Shown here one piece after another: positions 17,924 through 26,493 of a DNA stretch of 52,058 bases. A program made the position numbers and the translations under genes. Origin of the DNA: Firmicutes bacterium CAG:341 (GTDB taxonomy: Bacteria > Bacillota > Clostridia > Oscillospirales > Acutalibacteraceae); the NCBI GenBank assembly GCA_000434995.1, contig FR895334.1, positions 71,513 to 123,570 on the forward strand, given 5' to 3'. Positions within the stretch are counted from its first letter, which is position 1. Every line of letters starts with the position of its first letter. The notes under the pieces are model-generated. The model searched no databases, was not told the origin of the DNA, and worked only from the letters and a program-made list of their open reading frames with translations.

Positions 17924-18757
17924 TCAGTGCAGGTAAAAATTACCGTTATTGAAATCTTTTAATGTGAATTTTTCTGCTTTCTTTTCAAGTTCAAGTTGAA
18001 AAGGCATCTTCTCTTTATGTATATAATTATCTTTAATAGGCATATCACAATTCATAACAAAATTTGCTATCAAAGTTTTGTTTTTAGTTTCTTCATTTCC
18101 TTGAAAATAAACATTACCTGTATCTGTTTCATCAATAGCAAGAGCAATTTTAAGTTGCCCTTTTCTGCCAAGAGGTGTAATCATTTTACTGATTTCAACA
18201 GCATCTTCCTGCGCATTATCGGTAATCAAGCACAAAACACCGTTACCCTTGCGCTTAAAGCAATTTGATGTAAGGTCATATATCATTTCATCAAGATATG
18301 CCAACACATCATTTTTATCAAGATTTTCAACTTTGATAATATAAAAATAATTTTTACCTTTTAACGCTCTGACATTAAACGAAAAATCTTTAACATCAAA
18401 ATTTTTGCTTATTTTATAACCGTTATTTTCTAAATCCTTGCATATAGTGTCACATCTGTCATTTATATTTTCTTTTTCCCTTGAAGATATATAATAACCT
18501 GCATCTTCAAGTTCATTTTCAATATCTTTTAAGAAAGATTCAACCTTACCGTACTTTGAATAATACAGAAATATTACTACCAAATTAGCTAATACTAAAA
18601 TATCACAGGCATAATTAACACCGACAGCCAAGTTTGCACTATATGCCTTTACATAAGGTTCAGCACCAATATAAACAAAAATGAATATTACACTGAATAT
18701 TACAAGGCCTTTTAAAAACTTATAAAAATTTTTTTGCTTTTTTCTAACACTTCTCAT
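17924..18757 (-). CDS. Unknown protein with two N-terminal membrane helices
   Basis: I do not recognise this 277-residue protein. A basic N-terminus (MRSVRKKQKN) precedes two hydrophobic segments at about residues 16-36 and 46-66. A soluble domain of about 210 residues follows, probably facing the cytosol, with mixed alpha/beta character and stretches such as FYIIKVENLDK and GVLCLITDNA. No catalytic signature is evident. The gene overlaps ligA by 4 bp (ATGA) and lies 19 bp before murD, so it is expressed with DNA ligase and a wall enzyme. A membrane-associated restriction-endonuclease-like or sensor fold is possible but not supported by specific residues. Confidence 0.75.
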   Translation of the reverse strand: MRSVRKKQKNFYKFLKGLVIFSVIFIFVYIGAEPYVKAYSANLAVGVNYACDILVLANLVVIFLYYSKYGKVESFLKDIENELEDAGYYISSREKENINDRCDTICKDLENNGYKISKNFDVKDFSFNVRALKGKNYFYIIKVENLDKNDVLAYLDEMIYDLTSNCFKRKGNGVLCLITDNAQEDAVEISKMITPLGRKGQLKIALAIDETDTGNVYFQGNEETKNKTLIANFVMNCDMPIKDNYIHKEKMPFQLELEKKAEKFTLKDFNNGNFYLH

Positions 18758-20724
18758 TTAATCATTTCCTTAAATTCTTCTTCACTTATTACCTGAACAC
18801 CAAGTTTATTTGCTTTATCAAGCTTCGAGCCTGCCTCTTCACCTGCTAAAACATAAGTTGTTTTTTTAGAAACAGATGATGAAGTTTTACCGCCGAAAGA
18901 TTCAATAATTTTAGAAGCTTCTGCACGCTTAAGAGTTGGCAAAGTACCGGTTAATACAAATGTCATACCGCTAAAGCGTGTATCTTCAACCACATTTGTA
19001 GATTTCATATTAACTCCGGCTTCTTTAAGCTTCGCTATCAATTCTTTAGTTGAATCACTTGAAAAGAATTCTACAACGCTTTCAGCCATAATCTTTCCGA
19101 ATCCGTCAATTTGTAAAATATCATCAACGCTTGCATTCATAACCAAATCAATATCTTTAAAATAATCAGCTAACAATTTTCCTGCTTTAGCACCGATATG
19201 CCGAATTCCGAGCGCAAAAATGAGCTTTGATAAATCATTGTTTTTAGAATTATTTACCGAGTTAATAATATTGTTTGCACTTGTTTCTTTAAATCCTTCA
19301 AGTGACAAGATTTTGTTAAAATCAAGGTTATAAATATCGTATGTTTTAGCTATCATACCCTCGTTAACAAAAGTTTCAATAATCGCAGGGCCTAAACCTT
19401 CAATGTCCATAGCATCACGCGAACAAAAATGAATTAAATTTCTCAAAAGCTGCGCCGGGCATTCAGGATTGATACATCTTATTGCGGCTTCGTCTTCATC
19501 TCTGTAAACTTTTTCACCGCAGGATGGGCAAACATCCGGAAATTTGAAAACACTGTTTGAATTATGCTCATTAACACACAGAACTTCAGGTATTATATCA
19601 CCGGCTTTTCTGACCGTAACAACATCACCTATTGCGATACCTTTTTCGTTAATGAAATCTTGATTGTGAAGAGTTGCTCTGCTTACGGTTGTACCTGCGA
19701 GATGAACACTTTCAAGTATTGCGGTAGGTGTTAAAACACCTGTTCTGCCGACGGCAATTTCAATATCCAATAGTTTTGTTTGCTTTTCTTCAGGTGGGTA
19801 TTTAAAAGCAATTGCCCATTTAGGATATTTTGCAGTAGAACCGAGAATGTCCCTCTGTGAAAAATCATCAACCTTAATAACTGCACCGTCAATATCATAT
19901 TCAAGCGAACCTCTTGCTTCGCCGATTCTGTCAATTTCAGCAATTGCATCTTCAATGTTGTCAACCTTTTTATATGTCGGAATAGTATTAAAACCAAGTT
20001 CTTTTATAAAATCAAGCGATTCTTTGTGAGAGCTAAGCTCAACGCCCTCTATCTGCTGAATGTTAAAAACAAATATGTCAAGCCCTCTGCTTGCAGCAAC
20101 ACTGCTGTCTTTTTGCCTTAAAGAACCTGCAGCGGCATTTCGCGGGTTTTTAAAAGGTTTCTCACCGTTTATTATTTGTCTGTCAACAACTCTTTCAAAG
20201 CTCTTCTTCGGCATATAAACTTCACCGCGAACTTCAATATAAGGTATTGATTTATTAAGCTTAAGCGGAATATTATGAATAACTCTTAAATTACCGCTAA
20301 CATCTTCACCTACATCACCGTTACCCCTGGTCGAGCCTCGTAAAAACACACCATCACGATATTCAAGGCTAACTGATAATCCGTCAATTTTAGGTTCAAC
20401 AACATAATTTACATCTGAAACAGTATCTTCTACTCTGTTACTGAATTCACGAAGCTCGTCCTTTGAAAAAGCGTCCTGCAAGCTTTCCATTCTTACCGAA
20501 TGTGCAACACTTTCAAATGAGTTATCTGCCACACCGCCAACCTTTTTGGTCGGCGAATCCGGCGCGTCATATTCCGGGTACTTTTCTTCAAGTTCTTTTA
20601 ATTCACGCATCATCATATCGTATTCATAATCTTCAATTTCAGGTGCGTCGTCATTATAATATCTGTCAGAATGATACCTTAAAGTTTTTCTTAATTCTTC
20701 AATTTTCTTTTCAATTTCAGTCAT
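18754..20724 (-). CDS. ligA: NAD-dependent DNA ligase
   Basis: LigA seals nicks using NAD. The adenylated lysine is K112 in EPKIDGLS. The OB fold, a zinc finger CPSCG...CINPEC, helix-hairpin-helix repeats (IDGFGKIMAESV) and a C-terminal BRCT domain (FSGMTFVLTGTLP) are all present. ATG 20724 gives 656 residues and has GGTGA close upstream; an earlier alternative start at 20781 lies inside the promoter and was rejected. It is the first gene of the operon ending with addA, led by the promoter at 20753-20781. Confidence 0.97.
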   Translation of the reverse strand: MTEIEKKIEELRKTLRYHSDRYYNDDAPEIEDYEYDMMMRELKELEEKYPEYDAPDSPTKKVGGVADNSFESVAHSVRMESLQDAFSKDELREFSNRVEDTVSDVNYVVEPKIDGLSVSLEYRDGVFLRGSTRGNGDVGEDVSGNLRVIHNIPLKLNKSIPYIEVRGEVYMPKKSFERVVDRQIINGEKPFKNPRNAAAGSLRQKDSSVAASRGLDIFVFNIQQIEGVELSSHKESLDFIKELGFNTIPTYKKVDNIEDAIAEIDRIGEARGSLEYDIDGAVIKVDDFSQRDILGSTAKYPKWAIAFKYPPEEKQTKLLDIEIAVGRTGVLTPTAILESVHLAGTTVSRATLHNQDFINEKGIAIGDVVTVRKAGDIIPEVLCVNEHNSNSVFKFPDVCPSCGEKVYRDEDEAAIRCINPECPAQLLRNLIHFCSRDAMDIEGLGPAIIETFVNEGMIAKTYDIYNLDFNKILSLEGFKETSANNIINSVNNSKNNDLSKLIFALGIRHIGAKAGKLLADYFKDIDLVMNASVDDILQIDGFGKIMAESVVEFFSSDSTKELIAKLKEAGVNMKSTNVVEDTRFSGMTFVLTGTLPTLKRAEASKIIESFGGKTSSSVSKKTTYVLAGEEAGSKLDKANKLGVQVISEEEFKEMIK

Positions 20725-20752
20725 ACTATCACCAATAAACAATATTAGTTTT

Positions 20753-20781
20753 ATTTTATCACATAAAGTATAAATAATCAA
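20753..20781 (-). promoter_or_regulatory. Sigma-A promoter of the ligA-addA operon
   Basis: On the minus strand TTGATT (20776-20781) and TAAAAT (20753-20758) are separated by 17 bases, 28 bases upstream of the ligA ATG. It begins just after the spoVM terminator, separating the two long operons. Confidence 0.65.
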
Positions 20782-20801
20782 TTATATATACCTATTTAAA
20801 T

Positions 20802-20841
20802 AAAAAAAGCACATCCTTTTGAATGTGCTTCAAGGATGTGC
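20802..20841 (-). terminator. Intrinsic terminator after spoVM
   Basis: On the minus strand GCACATCCTT pairs with AAGGATGTGC around a 13-base loop and is followed by seven T residues. The last base of the spoVM TAG is the first base of the stem. It ends the yicC-spoVM operon and insulates ligA. Confidence 0.9.
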
Positions 20842-20930
20842 TATGTTTCGCTTTTAACTTTTTCAATTTTAAACACAGCTCTGAGAATAGGAGCTAAAAA
20901 TTTAGGACTTTTAATAAGTACAACCTTCAT
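20841..20930 (-). CDS. spoVM: SpoVM, short amphipathic spore morphogenetic peptide
   Basis: This is a 29-codon gene. The peptide begins MKVVLIKSPKFLAPILRA, aligning without gaps to B. subtilis SpoVM (26 residues). Ile6, Lys7, Pro9, Lys10, Phe11, Leu12, Ile15, Arg17 and Ala18 are shared, and Pro9 is a residue known to matter for the bent amphipathic helix. SpoVM binds positively curved forespore membrane and anchors SpoIVA. ATG 20930 has GAGGTAA about eight bases upstream. Position after prpC-prkC-rsgA-thiN matches the Bacillus spoVM locus. The tail is three residues longer and more basic/acidic (KVKSET) than in Bacillus. Confidence 0.88.
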   Translation of the reverse strand: MKVVLIKSPKFLAPILRAVFKIEKVKSET

Positions 20931-20943
20931 AATCATTACCTCG

Positions 20944-21087
20944 CTATCTTTTACAGCAAAGAATTCCGAGAATGATTACTACAATTGCAAGTATTCTTGT
21001 TATCCATATTGTAGGACAGCAACAGGCTATCACACAGCCAACACCAAACGCTATCCACAAATAGTCACGCCTGCACATTTTTTTCAT
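20944..21087 (-). CDS. 47-residue Cys-rich membrane peptide, unknown
   Basis: The peptide starts MKKMCRRDYLWIAFG and contains two hydrophobic stretches (about residues 9-23 and 26-43) with a CCCP turn between them. It ends CCKR and has six cysteines in all. I chose ATG 21087 over an alternative start at 21141 because AGAGGTG lies eight bases ahead. It sits between thiN and spoVM, 13 bp before the spoVM start, in the same transcription unit. B. subtilis has no gene at this spot. I know no function. A role in spore formation is only guilt by association. Confidence 0.7.
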   Translation of the reverse strand: MKKMCRRDYLWIAFGVGCVIACCCPTIWITRILAIVVIILGILCCKR

Positions 21088-21137
21088 ATAGTAAACACCT
21101 CTTTTGCTGTATTTACTACATACTATGCATTTTTTAA

Positions 21138-21767
21138 TCAATCGTTACTCAAAATAAGCAAAAGTTTTCCCGATTCGTAAGAAACCGTTATTTTATCATC
21201 CTTAAATGAATTACTTTGAGCCAGCGGACTTTTTACGGTTAAATCATAATCCGTTAAATCATATTGCGTTCCTCTCGTTGTAAGCTTTATGCAGTCTTCC
21301 AAAAAAGCATAAAAAGAAAAATAATTGTATTTATCTTTATTTATAACCGCTTTTTTATCAAGAAGTTCTATTTCGTTATTTTTATTTATCAATACGGCTT
21401 TAACATTTCGTTCAAAGCAGTAATTTAAAGCCAAAACATTGCAATAAGTATGGTCAAACCTACTGCCGATACCGCCCAAAATAACCAAATCATTAAACCC
21501 TTGCTTTATTGCATATTTAACAGCAAAAAAAGTATCGGTATCATCTTTTCTTACAGGTAAAATAATTGTTTTAATATCAGTATCGGGAACATCGGAAGAA
21601 TCAAAATCGCCTATGATTAAATCAGGTTTTATGCCAAGCTTTGTACATTTGTTATATCCGCTGTCGGCTGATATAACAAATCTGCCGTCAACATAATCAT
21701 TATAATATTCAATTTCACTTTCAGGCGCACCCGAAATAATCAAACATTTTTTTATTTCTTTTCCCAT
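21138..21767 (-). CDS. thiN: Thiamine diphosphokinase
   Basis: ThiN transfers pyrophosphate from ATP to thiamine, giving thiamine diphosphate. The 209-residue protein shows SADSGYNKC, the signature PDLIIGDFDS, KDDTDTFFAVKYA and LGGIGSRFDHTYCN, which form the active site. ATG 21767 lies 16 bp inside the end of rsgA, so expression is coupled. In Bacillus the order is rsgA-rpe-thiN-spoVM; rpe is missing here. Confidence 0.95.
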   Translation of the reverse strand: MGKEIKKCLIISGAPESEIEYYNDYVDGRFVISADSGYNKCTKLGIKPDLIIGDFDSSDVPDTDIKTIILPVRKDDTDTFFAVKYAIKQGFNDLVILGGIGSRFDHTYCNVLALNYCFERNVKAVLINKNNEIELLDKKAVINKDKYNYFSFYAFLEDCIKLTTRGTQYDLTDYDLTVKSPLAQSNSFKDDKITVSYESGKLLLILSND

Positions 21768-22639
21768 TCTTTAATGTCTTTAACCTCATTATACATTTGA
21801 ACATAGCTGTTATATCTGCTTTGGCTGATAATGCCGTTTTCAACAGCGTTTCTTACTGCACAGCCTTTGTCATTTATGTGCGAGCAGTTATTTAAAAACT
21901 TGCAATTATATATATAATCATCAAATTCTCTAAAGCAATGCGGTAATTCATTTTTCATTATCTTTTCGCATCTTTCAATATCAAGCGAAGAAAAACCCGG
22001 CGTATCTGCTATATATCCGCCTGCACACTTAAATAATTCGCAATGCCTTGTAGTATGCTTACCCCTGCCAAGTTTTTTGCTTGTTTCCCCCGTTGCAAGA
22101 GAAAGAGAAAAATCAATATTATTTAAAAGCGATGATTTGCCGACACCGGTATTGCCTGCAAATGCACTGATTTTATCTTTTAAAAGTGATTTTACTTCAT
22201 CAGAACCGCTTCCTGTTCTGTTATCACAAACTATGGTTTTAAACCCGGCTTTGTTGTAAATATCAACATATTTTTTATATGACTCATCTAAATCAATTTT
22301 GGTAAATACAATTACCGGTTCAATTTCTTTATATTCAGCAATTGCTATAAGCCTATCAAGCACAACTGTATTTATCTGCGGGTCAATAATTGAAGATACT
22401 ATAAACAGTGTATCAATATTTGCAAGCGGCGGACGAATCAATGAATTTTTTCTTTCAAATATTTCATCAATAGTGTTTTCAGCATTATCATTTATGCTGA
22501 TGCTTACTTTGTCACCAACAAGCGGAGTGATTTTTTTCTTGCGAAAAACACCGCGCGCTTTACATTCATATAAGCCATTGGCAGTTTCTACATAGTAGAA
22601 ACCGCCAATTCCTTTAACAATCAATCCTGTATCAACCAT
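21752..22639 (-). CDS. rsgA: Ribosome small-subunit-dependent GTPase A
   Basis: RsgA (CpgA/YloQ) is a circularly permuted GTPase that assists maturation of the 30S subunit. An N-terminal OB fold is followed by VFTKIDLD (G4). The P-loop GNTGVGKSSLL is near residue 165, then DTPGFSSLD (G3) and a C-terminal zinc knuckle with Cys-x-His-x-Cys residues (NNCSHINDKGC). In B. subtilis this protein is a PrkC substrate, and here it lies 5 bp after prkC. GGAG is about 13 bases from the ATG, a wide spacing. Confidence 0.96.
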   Translation of the reverse strand: MVDTGLIVKGIGGFYYVETANGLYECKARGVFRKKKITPLVGDKVSISINDNAENTIDEIFERKNSLIRPPLANIDTLFIVSSIIDPQINTVVLDRLIAIAEYKEIEPVIVFTKIDLDESYKKYVDIYNKAGFKTIVCDNRTGSGSDEVKSLLKDKISAFAGNTGVGKSSLLNNIDFSLSLATGETSKKLGRGKHTTRHCELFKCAGGYIADTPGFSSLDIERCEKIMKNELPHCFREFDDYIYNCKFLNNCSHINDKGCAVRNAVENGIISQSRYNSYVQMYNEVKDIKEWEKK

Positions 22640-22644
22640 ATATC

Positions 22645-24714
22645 TTATTGCGCTCCGTTTACATTAGAAGCCTGAACTGTTTGTGAATCATTTGATGAAA
22701 TAGTAGTTTTTTCGTTTGAAAAACCGCTGAAATCAACTTTTAAATTCATACTTTTTTTCGGACTTACAGTTTTAGTTTCAAGCGCGCCTATGTCGGTAAG
22801 TGAAACTTTAACATTGGCTTCATTTTCACCGTCAAGTGTAATGCTCACACTTGCGCTTGTACCGTTAAGTGTAACAGCTTGATTAAGATATGTTTCACCG
22901 TCAATTGTAACCTCAAGTGTATCTGTTATATATTCGCCTGATTCATCAACGATTTTAGGAAGTGAAACAGAAAGCGAAACTTTAGAAGTAGGTTTTGTAG
23001 TAGTTGTTGTTTCACCTGAAGAAATAACAACTTTGATTTTATCATCTGCTGTTGCCGATGAACCTGCCGCAGGTGATTGGGATATTACAACACCCTTTGG
23101 TCTTAAATCATCCTGCGTTACAAAATTAACATTTTTAAAGCCCATTTTTTCAAGAAAAGCTCTTGCACCCTCTTGTTTAAGGCCTGTTACATCAGGAACT
23201 TCAATATTTACAACCTCTTTTGTGGTCGGACCGGAACTTACGAATACAACGATTTGAGTATCACTTGAAACAACTGTACCGGCTTTTGGTTCTGTATATA
23301 CAACCAATCCCTCTTCAACCGTTTCACTTGAAATTGTTGTAAACTTATAATTTGTAAGTCCCTCATTTGCAAGTGCTTTCTTTGCTTTTTCATCATTCAA
23401 ATTGTAAATGTTAGGAACATTTATATCATCCATTGAAGCAGAAACAACAAGCTTAACCTGAGAGCCTGAAATAACCTTTGAGCCTGCCTCCGGTGATTGA
23501 TCAACAACTATGCCGGGTTCAACTTCATCAGTCTTTTTCTGTTCTAAAACAAATTCATAATCATATTTATTTGAACTTATAAGTTCATCATATGAAAAGC
23601 CTACAAAATTATCAAGGGTGTTTGTACTTGTTTTAAACGAGCCTGTTATTGCCATTACGAGTAACACAGTGGCTGTTACAAGAATAATTATACCAATCAA
23701 AACAGCAGATATTACTTTTTTCTTATGGTCGGGATCATAATACTCAACCTCATCTTCATCACTGTCAACTGCTTTTTCAATCGGCTTTTCGTTAATAACA
23801 GGAGTTTCGGCTGTTATTTTATCAGTATCGCTTATATATTTAGTGGGTGATTTATCAACAAAACAAGAATAATCAAATACTGTTTTAGGATTATTGATTA
23901 CTTCTTCAACATCCAAAAGCATTTCCGTGGCAGATTGGTATCTGTCCTTCGGGTCTTTTTCCATTGCGTGAATACAAATTTGCTCAAGTCCCAGCGGAAT
24001 ATCCGGATTGATTTCAGTAAGTCTTTTGGCATTGTTTTGAAGTTGCATTAAAGCTACGCTCACAGCACTTTCAGCTTCAAACGGTACTTTGCCAGCAAGC
24101 ATTTCATACAGCACTACACCTACTGAATATATATCGGCTTTTTCATCGGTAAATTCACCTTTTGCCTGCTCAGGACTGATGTAGTGAACAGAACCGATAG
24201 CTGTATCTGTAAGTGTTCTTGTTTCACTTCTTGAAAAGCGGGCAATACCAAAATCGGCAACTTTAATATTACCGTTAGGAAGTAATATTATATTTTGTGG
24301 TTTAATATCCCTGTGAACAATGCCTTTATCATGTGCATGTTGAAGTGCCTTTAATATTTGAGTTGTAAAAAACAAAGCGTCATTCCAAGTAATTGCACCT
24401 TGCTTTTGGATATACTCTTTAAGCGTAATTCCGTCAACATATTCCATAACAATATATTGCAGTTTTTCGCCGAAGCTAACATCATAAACTTTTACAATAT
24501 TAGGGTGTGATAAAAGTGCAATTGCCTTTGATTCATTCTTAAATCTTCTAACAAAATCATCATTAGTTAAAAATTCATCTTTAAGAATTTTAACGGCAAC
24601 TACCCTATCGTCAACATTATCGTAAGCCTTATACACAACAGACATACCGCCAACACCGACGATTTCTTGTATTTCATATCTTCCGTCAAGTCTTTTTCCT
24701 ACATAATTATCCAT
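22645..24714 (-). CDS. prkC: PASTA-domain Ser/Thr protein kinase
   Basis: This is a 689-residue membrane kinase. The kinase domain (about 12-270) has GVGGMSVVYKA, Lys42 in VAVKIL, HRDIKPQN with catalytic Asp136, DFGIAR and GSVHYISPEQ. One transmembrane helix (about 333-357) leads to three extracellular PASTA repeats. The third is followed by a Thr-rich linker and a further beta-rich domain of about 110 residues. PrkC senses muropeptides and controls wall metabolism and spore germination in Bacillus. The extra C-terminal domain replaces the short end seen in many homologues. ATG 24714 has GGAG eight bases upstream. prpC, its phosphatase, lies 14 bp upstream. Confidence 0.96.
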   Translation of the reverse strand: MDNYVGKRLDGRYEIQEIVGVGGMSVVYKAYDNVDDRVVAVKILKDEFLTNDDFVRRFKNESKAIALLSHPNIVKVYDVSFGEKLQYIVMEYVDGITLKEYIQKQGAITWNDALFFTTQILKALQHAHDKGIVHRDIKPQNIILLPNGNIKVADFGIARFSRSETRTLTDTAIGSVHYISPEQAKGEFTDEKADIYSVGVVLYEMLAGKVPFEAESAVSVALMQLQNNAKRLTEINPDIPLGLEQICIHAMEKDPKDRYQSATEMLLDVEEVINNPKTVFDYSCFVDKSPTKYISDTDKITAETPVINEKPIEKAVDSDEDEVEYYDPDHKKKVISAVLIGIIILVTATVLLVMAITGSFKTSTNTLDNFVGFSYDELISSNKYDYEFVLEQKKTDEVEPGIVVDQSPEAGSKVISGSQVKLVVSASMDDINVPNIYNLNDEKAKKALANEGLTNYKFTTISSETVEEGLVVYTEPKAGTVVSSDTQIVVFVSSGPTTKEVVNIEVPDVTGLKQEGARAFLEKMGFKNVNFVTQDDLRPKGVVISQSPAAGSSATADDKIKVVISSGETTTTTKPTSKVSLSVSLPKIVDESGEYITDTLEVTIDGETYLNQAVTLNGTSASVSITLDGENEANVKVSLTDIGALETKTVSPKKSMNLKVDFSGFSNEKTTISSNDSQTVQASNVNGAQ

Positions 24715-24728
24715 ATATAAAACTCCGT

Positions 24729-25457
24729 TTATTTAGAAATTACTACTGCGGTGATATTGTCCCCGCCGCCATTTTCGTTTGCTTTGTTTACAAGTCTGTC
24801 TGCAAAAGCGTAATGTTTACCATCACTTGTTAATTCAAGAATTTCGTCATTAGACACATAATTTGATAGACCGTCCGTACAAAGAAGCAAAGTAGATTCA
24901 TCATCTAATTCAGTTTCGTCAAAATCAATGTCAATATTTTTATCAACACCCACAGCACGAGTAATAATATTTTTGTTAGGATGATGCAACGCTTGTTCAG
25001 AAGTGATTTTACCGCGGTCAAGCAAATCTTGCACCATACTGTGGTCCGTAGTAAGCTGAGTAATATTACCATTTTTAAGTATATAAGCCCGGCTGTCACC
25101 GACGTGTGCAATAAACACTTGCCCATTTTTTACAATTGCACAAACAACGGTAGTTCCCATTCCGTTTAATTCTGTTTTGCTTTGTGCCAAGTCAAATACC
25201 TCAACGTTAGCGGCATTTAATGCAGAATCAAGCATATTTATAATTGAACTGTCACGCATTTGCTCACGATATGACACATTTATTCTATCGCTTATAACTT
25301 TAACAGCTAAAGCACTTGCTATATTTCCGCCATTTGCACCGCCCATACCGTCACAAACAACAGCCCACACTACTTCATCGGAAAATTCACCGACTGCATA
25401 AGCATCTTGGTTAGAATTTCTAACATGCCCTTTATCTGTTTTAGCAACAATCCTCAT
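24729..25457 (-). CDS. prpC: PP2C-type Ser/Thr protein phosphatase
   Basis: PrpC/Stp removes phosphate from PrkC and its substrates, using two Mn or Mg ions. PP2C motifs are visible: RNSNQDAY near the start, VVCDGMGG, HVGDSRAYI, TTDHSMVQDL, LLCTDGLSNYV and GGGDNITAVV. I chose ATG 25457 (MRIVAKTDKGHVR) over GTG 25466 because AGAGGTGA is spaced correctly for it. The start lies 17 bp inside the 3' end of rlmN. Confidence 0.96.
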   Translation of the reverse strand: MRIVAKTDKGHVRNSNQDAYAVGEFSDEVVWAVVCDGMGGANGGNIASALAVKVISDRINVSYREQMRDSSIINMLDSALNAANVEVFDLAQSKTELNGMGTTVVCAIVKNGQVFIAHVGDSRAYILKNGNITQLTTDHSMVQDLLDRGKITSEQALHHPNKNIITRAVGVDKNIDIDFDETELDDESTLLLCTDGLSNYVSNDEILELTSDGKHYAFADRLVNKANENGGGDNITAVVISK

Positions 25458-26493
25458 TACTTTCACCTCTGTTTTTAAGCCGCCTTAATTGGCCGCAGGA
25501 TGCATTTATATCCGAGCCTAAAGTACGCCTTATTGTAGCATTTATTCCGTGATTTTTCAATACATTTTGAAAATTCATAATTGCCTGTTTGGATGACCTG
25601 ACATTGCCTCTTTCTTTAACATCATTAACGGGTATTAAATTAACATGTGCATTCATGCCCTTTAATTTTGATGCAAGTTCAAGTGCATTTTCTTTACTGT
25701 CATTCACATTGTTTATCAAAGTATATTCAAAGCTCACTCTTCTGCCTGTCTTTTTAGCATATTCTTTGCAAGCACACAGCAGTTCATCTATACCGTATTT
25801 ATTGTTTATCGGCATTGTATTGCTTCTGATTTTATCATTAGGTGCGTGCAGAGATATAGTCAAAGTAAGCTGTAAATCAAGATTCATTAAATCATAAATT
25901 CTCGGAACAACACCGCAAGTTGAAATTGTAATGTTTCTCATACTTATGTTAAGTCCGTTTTCATTATTAACATTGTATAAAAAGTCAATAACATTATCAA
26001 AATTATCAAGCGGCTCACCGATACCCATTAAAACAATATGTGAAATCTTAATATTCAAATCATTTTGCGCGCTGTGAAGCTGTGATTCAATTTCGCCGGC
26101 AGTAAGATTTCTTTTAAACCCTGCAAGAGTTGAAGCACAAAATGTACAACCCATTTTACAGCCGACTTGTGATGAAACACAAATAGTATAGCCATATTTA
26201 TATTTCATAATAACAGATTCTATATATTCACCGTCATTAAGCCTAAATAGGTATTTTACCGTATCGTCTAATTTTGATACATATTTATCTTCAATTCGGC
26301 AAGATGAAATATAATACTTTTCACTAAGCTTTTCACGAAGGTCTTTACTGATGTTTGTCATTTCGTCAAATGATGCACAGCCGTATCTATGAAGCCAGGA
26401 ATAAATTTGACTTGTCCTAAATTTAGGAAGACCAAGCAAGCCGAGTTCGCTATTTAATTTATCATATGTAAGTGAACTAATATCAATTTTCAT
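25441..26493 (-). CDS. rlmN: 23S rRNA (adenine2503-C2)-methyltransferase
   Basis: RlmN is a radical-SAM enzyme that methylates A2503 of 23S rRNA and A37 of some tRNAs. The cluster-binding cysteines are C112, C116 and C119 (VGCKMGCTFCAS). The catalytic C-terminal cysteine is about residue 333 in INASCGQL. At 350 residues it has normal length. It begins 11 bp inside rsmB. Cfr has a similar fold, but the conserved operon position next to rsmB and prpC points to the housekeeping enzyme. Confidence 0.95.
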   Translation of the reverse strand: MKIDISSLTYDKLNSELGLLGLPKFRTSQIYSWLHRYGCASFDEMTNISKDLREKLSEKYYISSCRIEDKYVSKLDDTVKYLFRLNDGEYIESVIMKYKYGYTICVSSQVGCKMGCTFCASTLAGFKRNLTAGEIESQLHSAQNDLNIKISHIVLMGIGEPLDNFDNVIDFLYNVNNENGLNISMRNITISTCGVVPRIYDLMNLDLQLTLTISLHAPNDKIRSNTMPINNKYGIDELLCACKEYAKKTGRRVSFEYTLINNVNDSKENALELASKLKGMNAHVNLIPVNDVKERGNVRSSKQAIMNFQNVLKNHGINATIRRTLGSDINASCGQLRRLKNRGESNEDCC

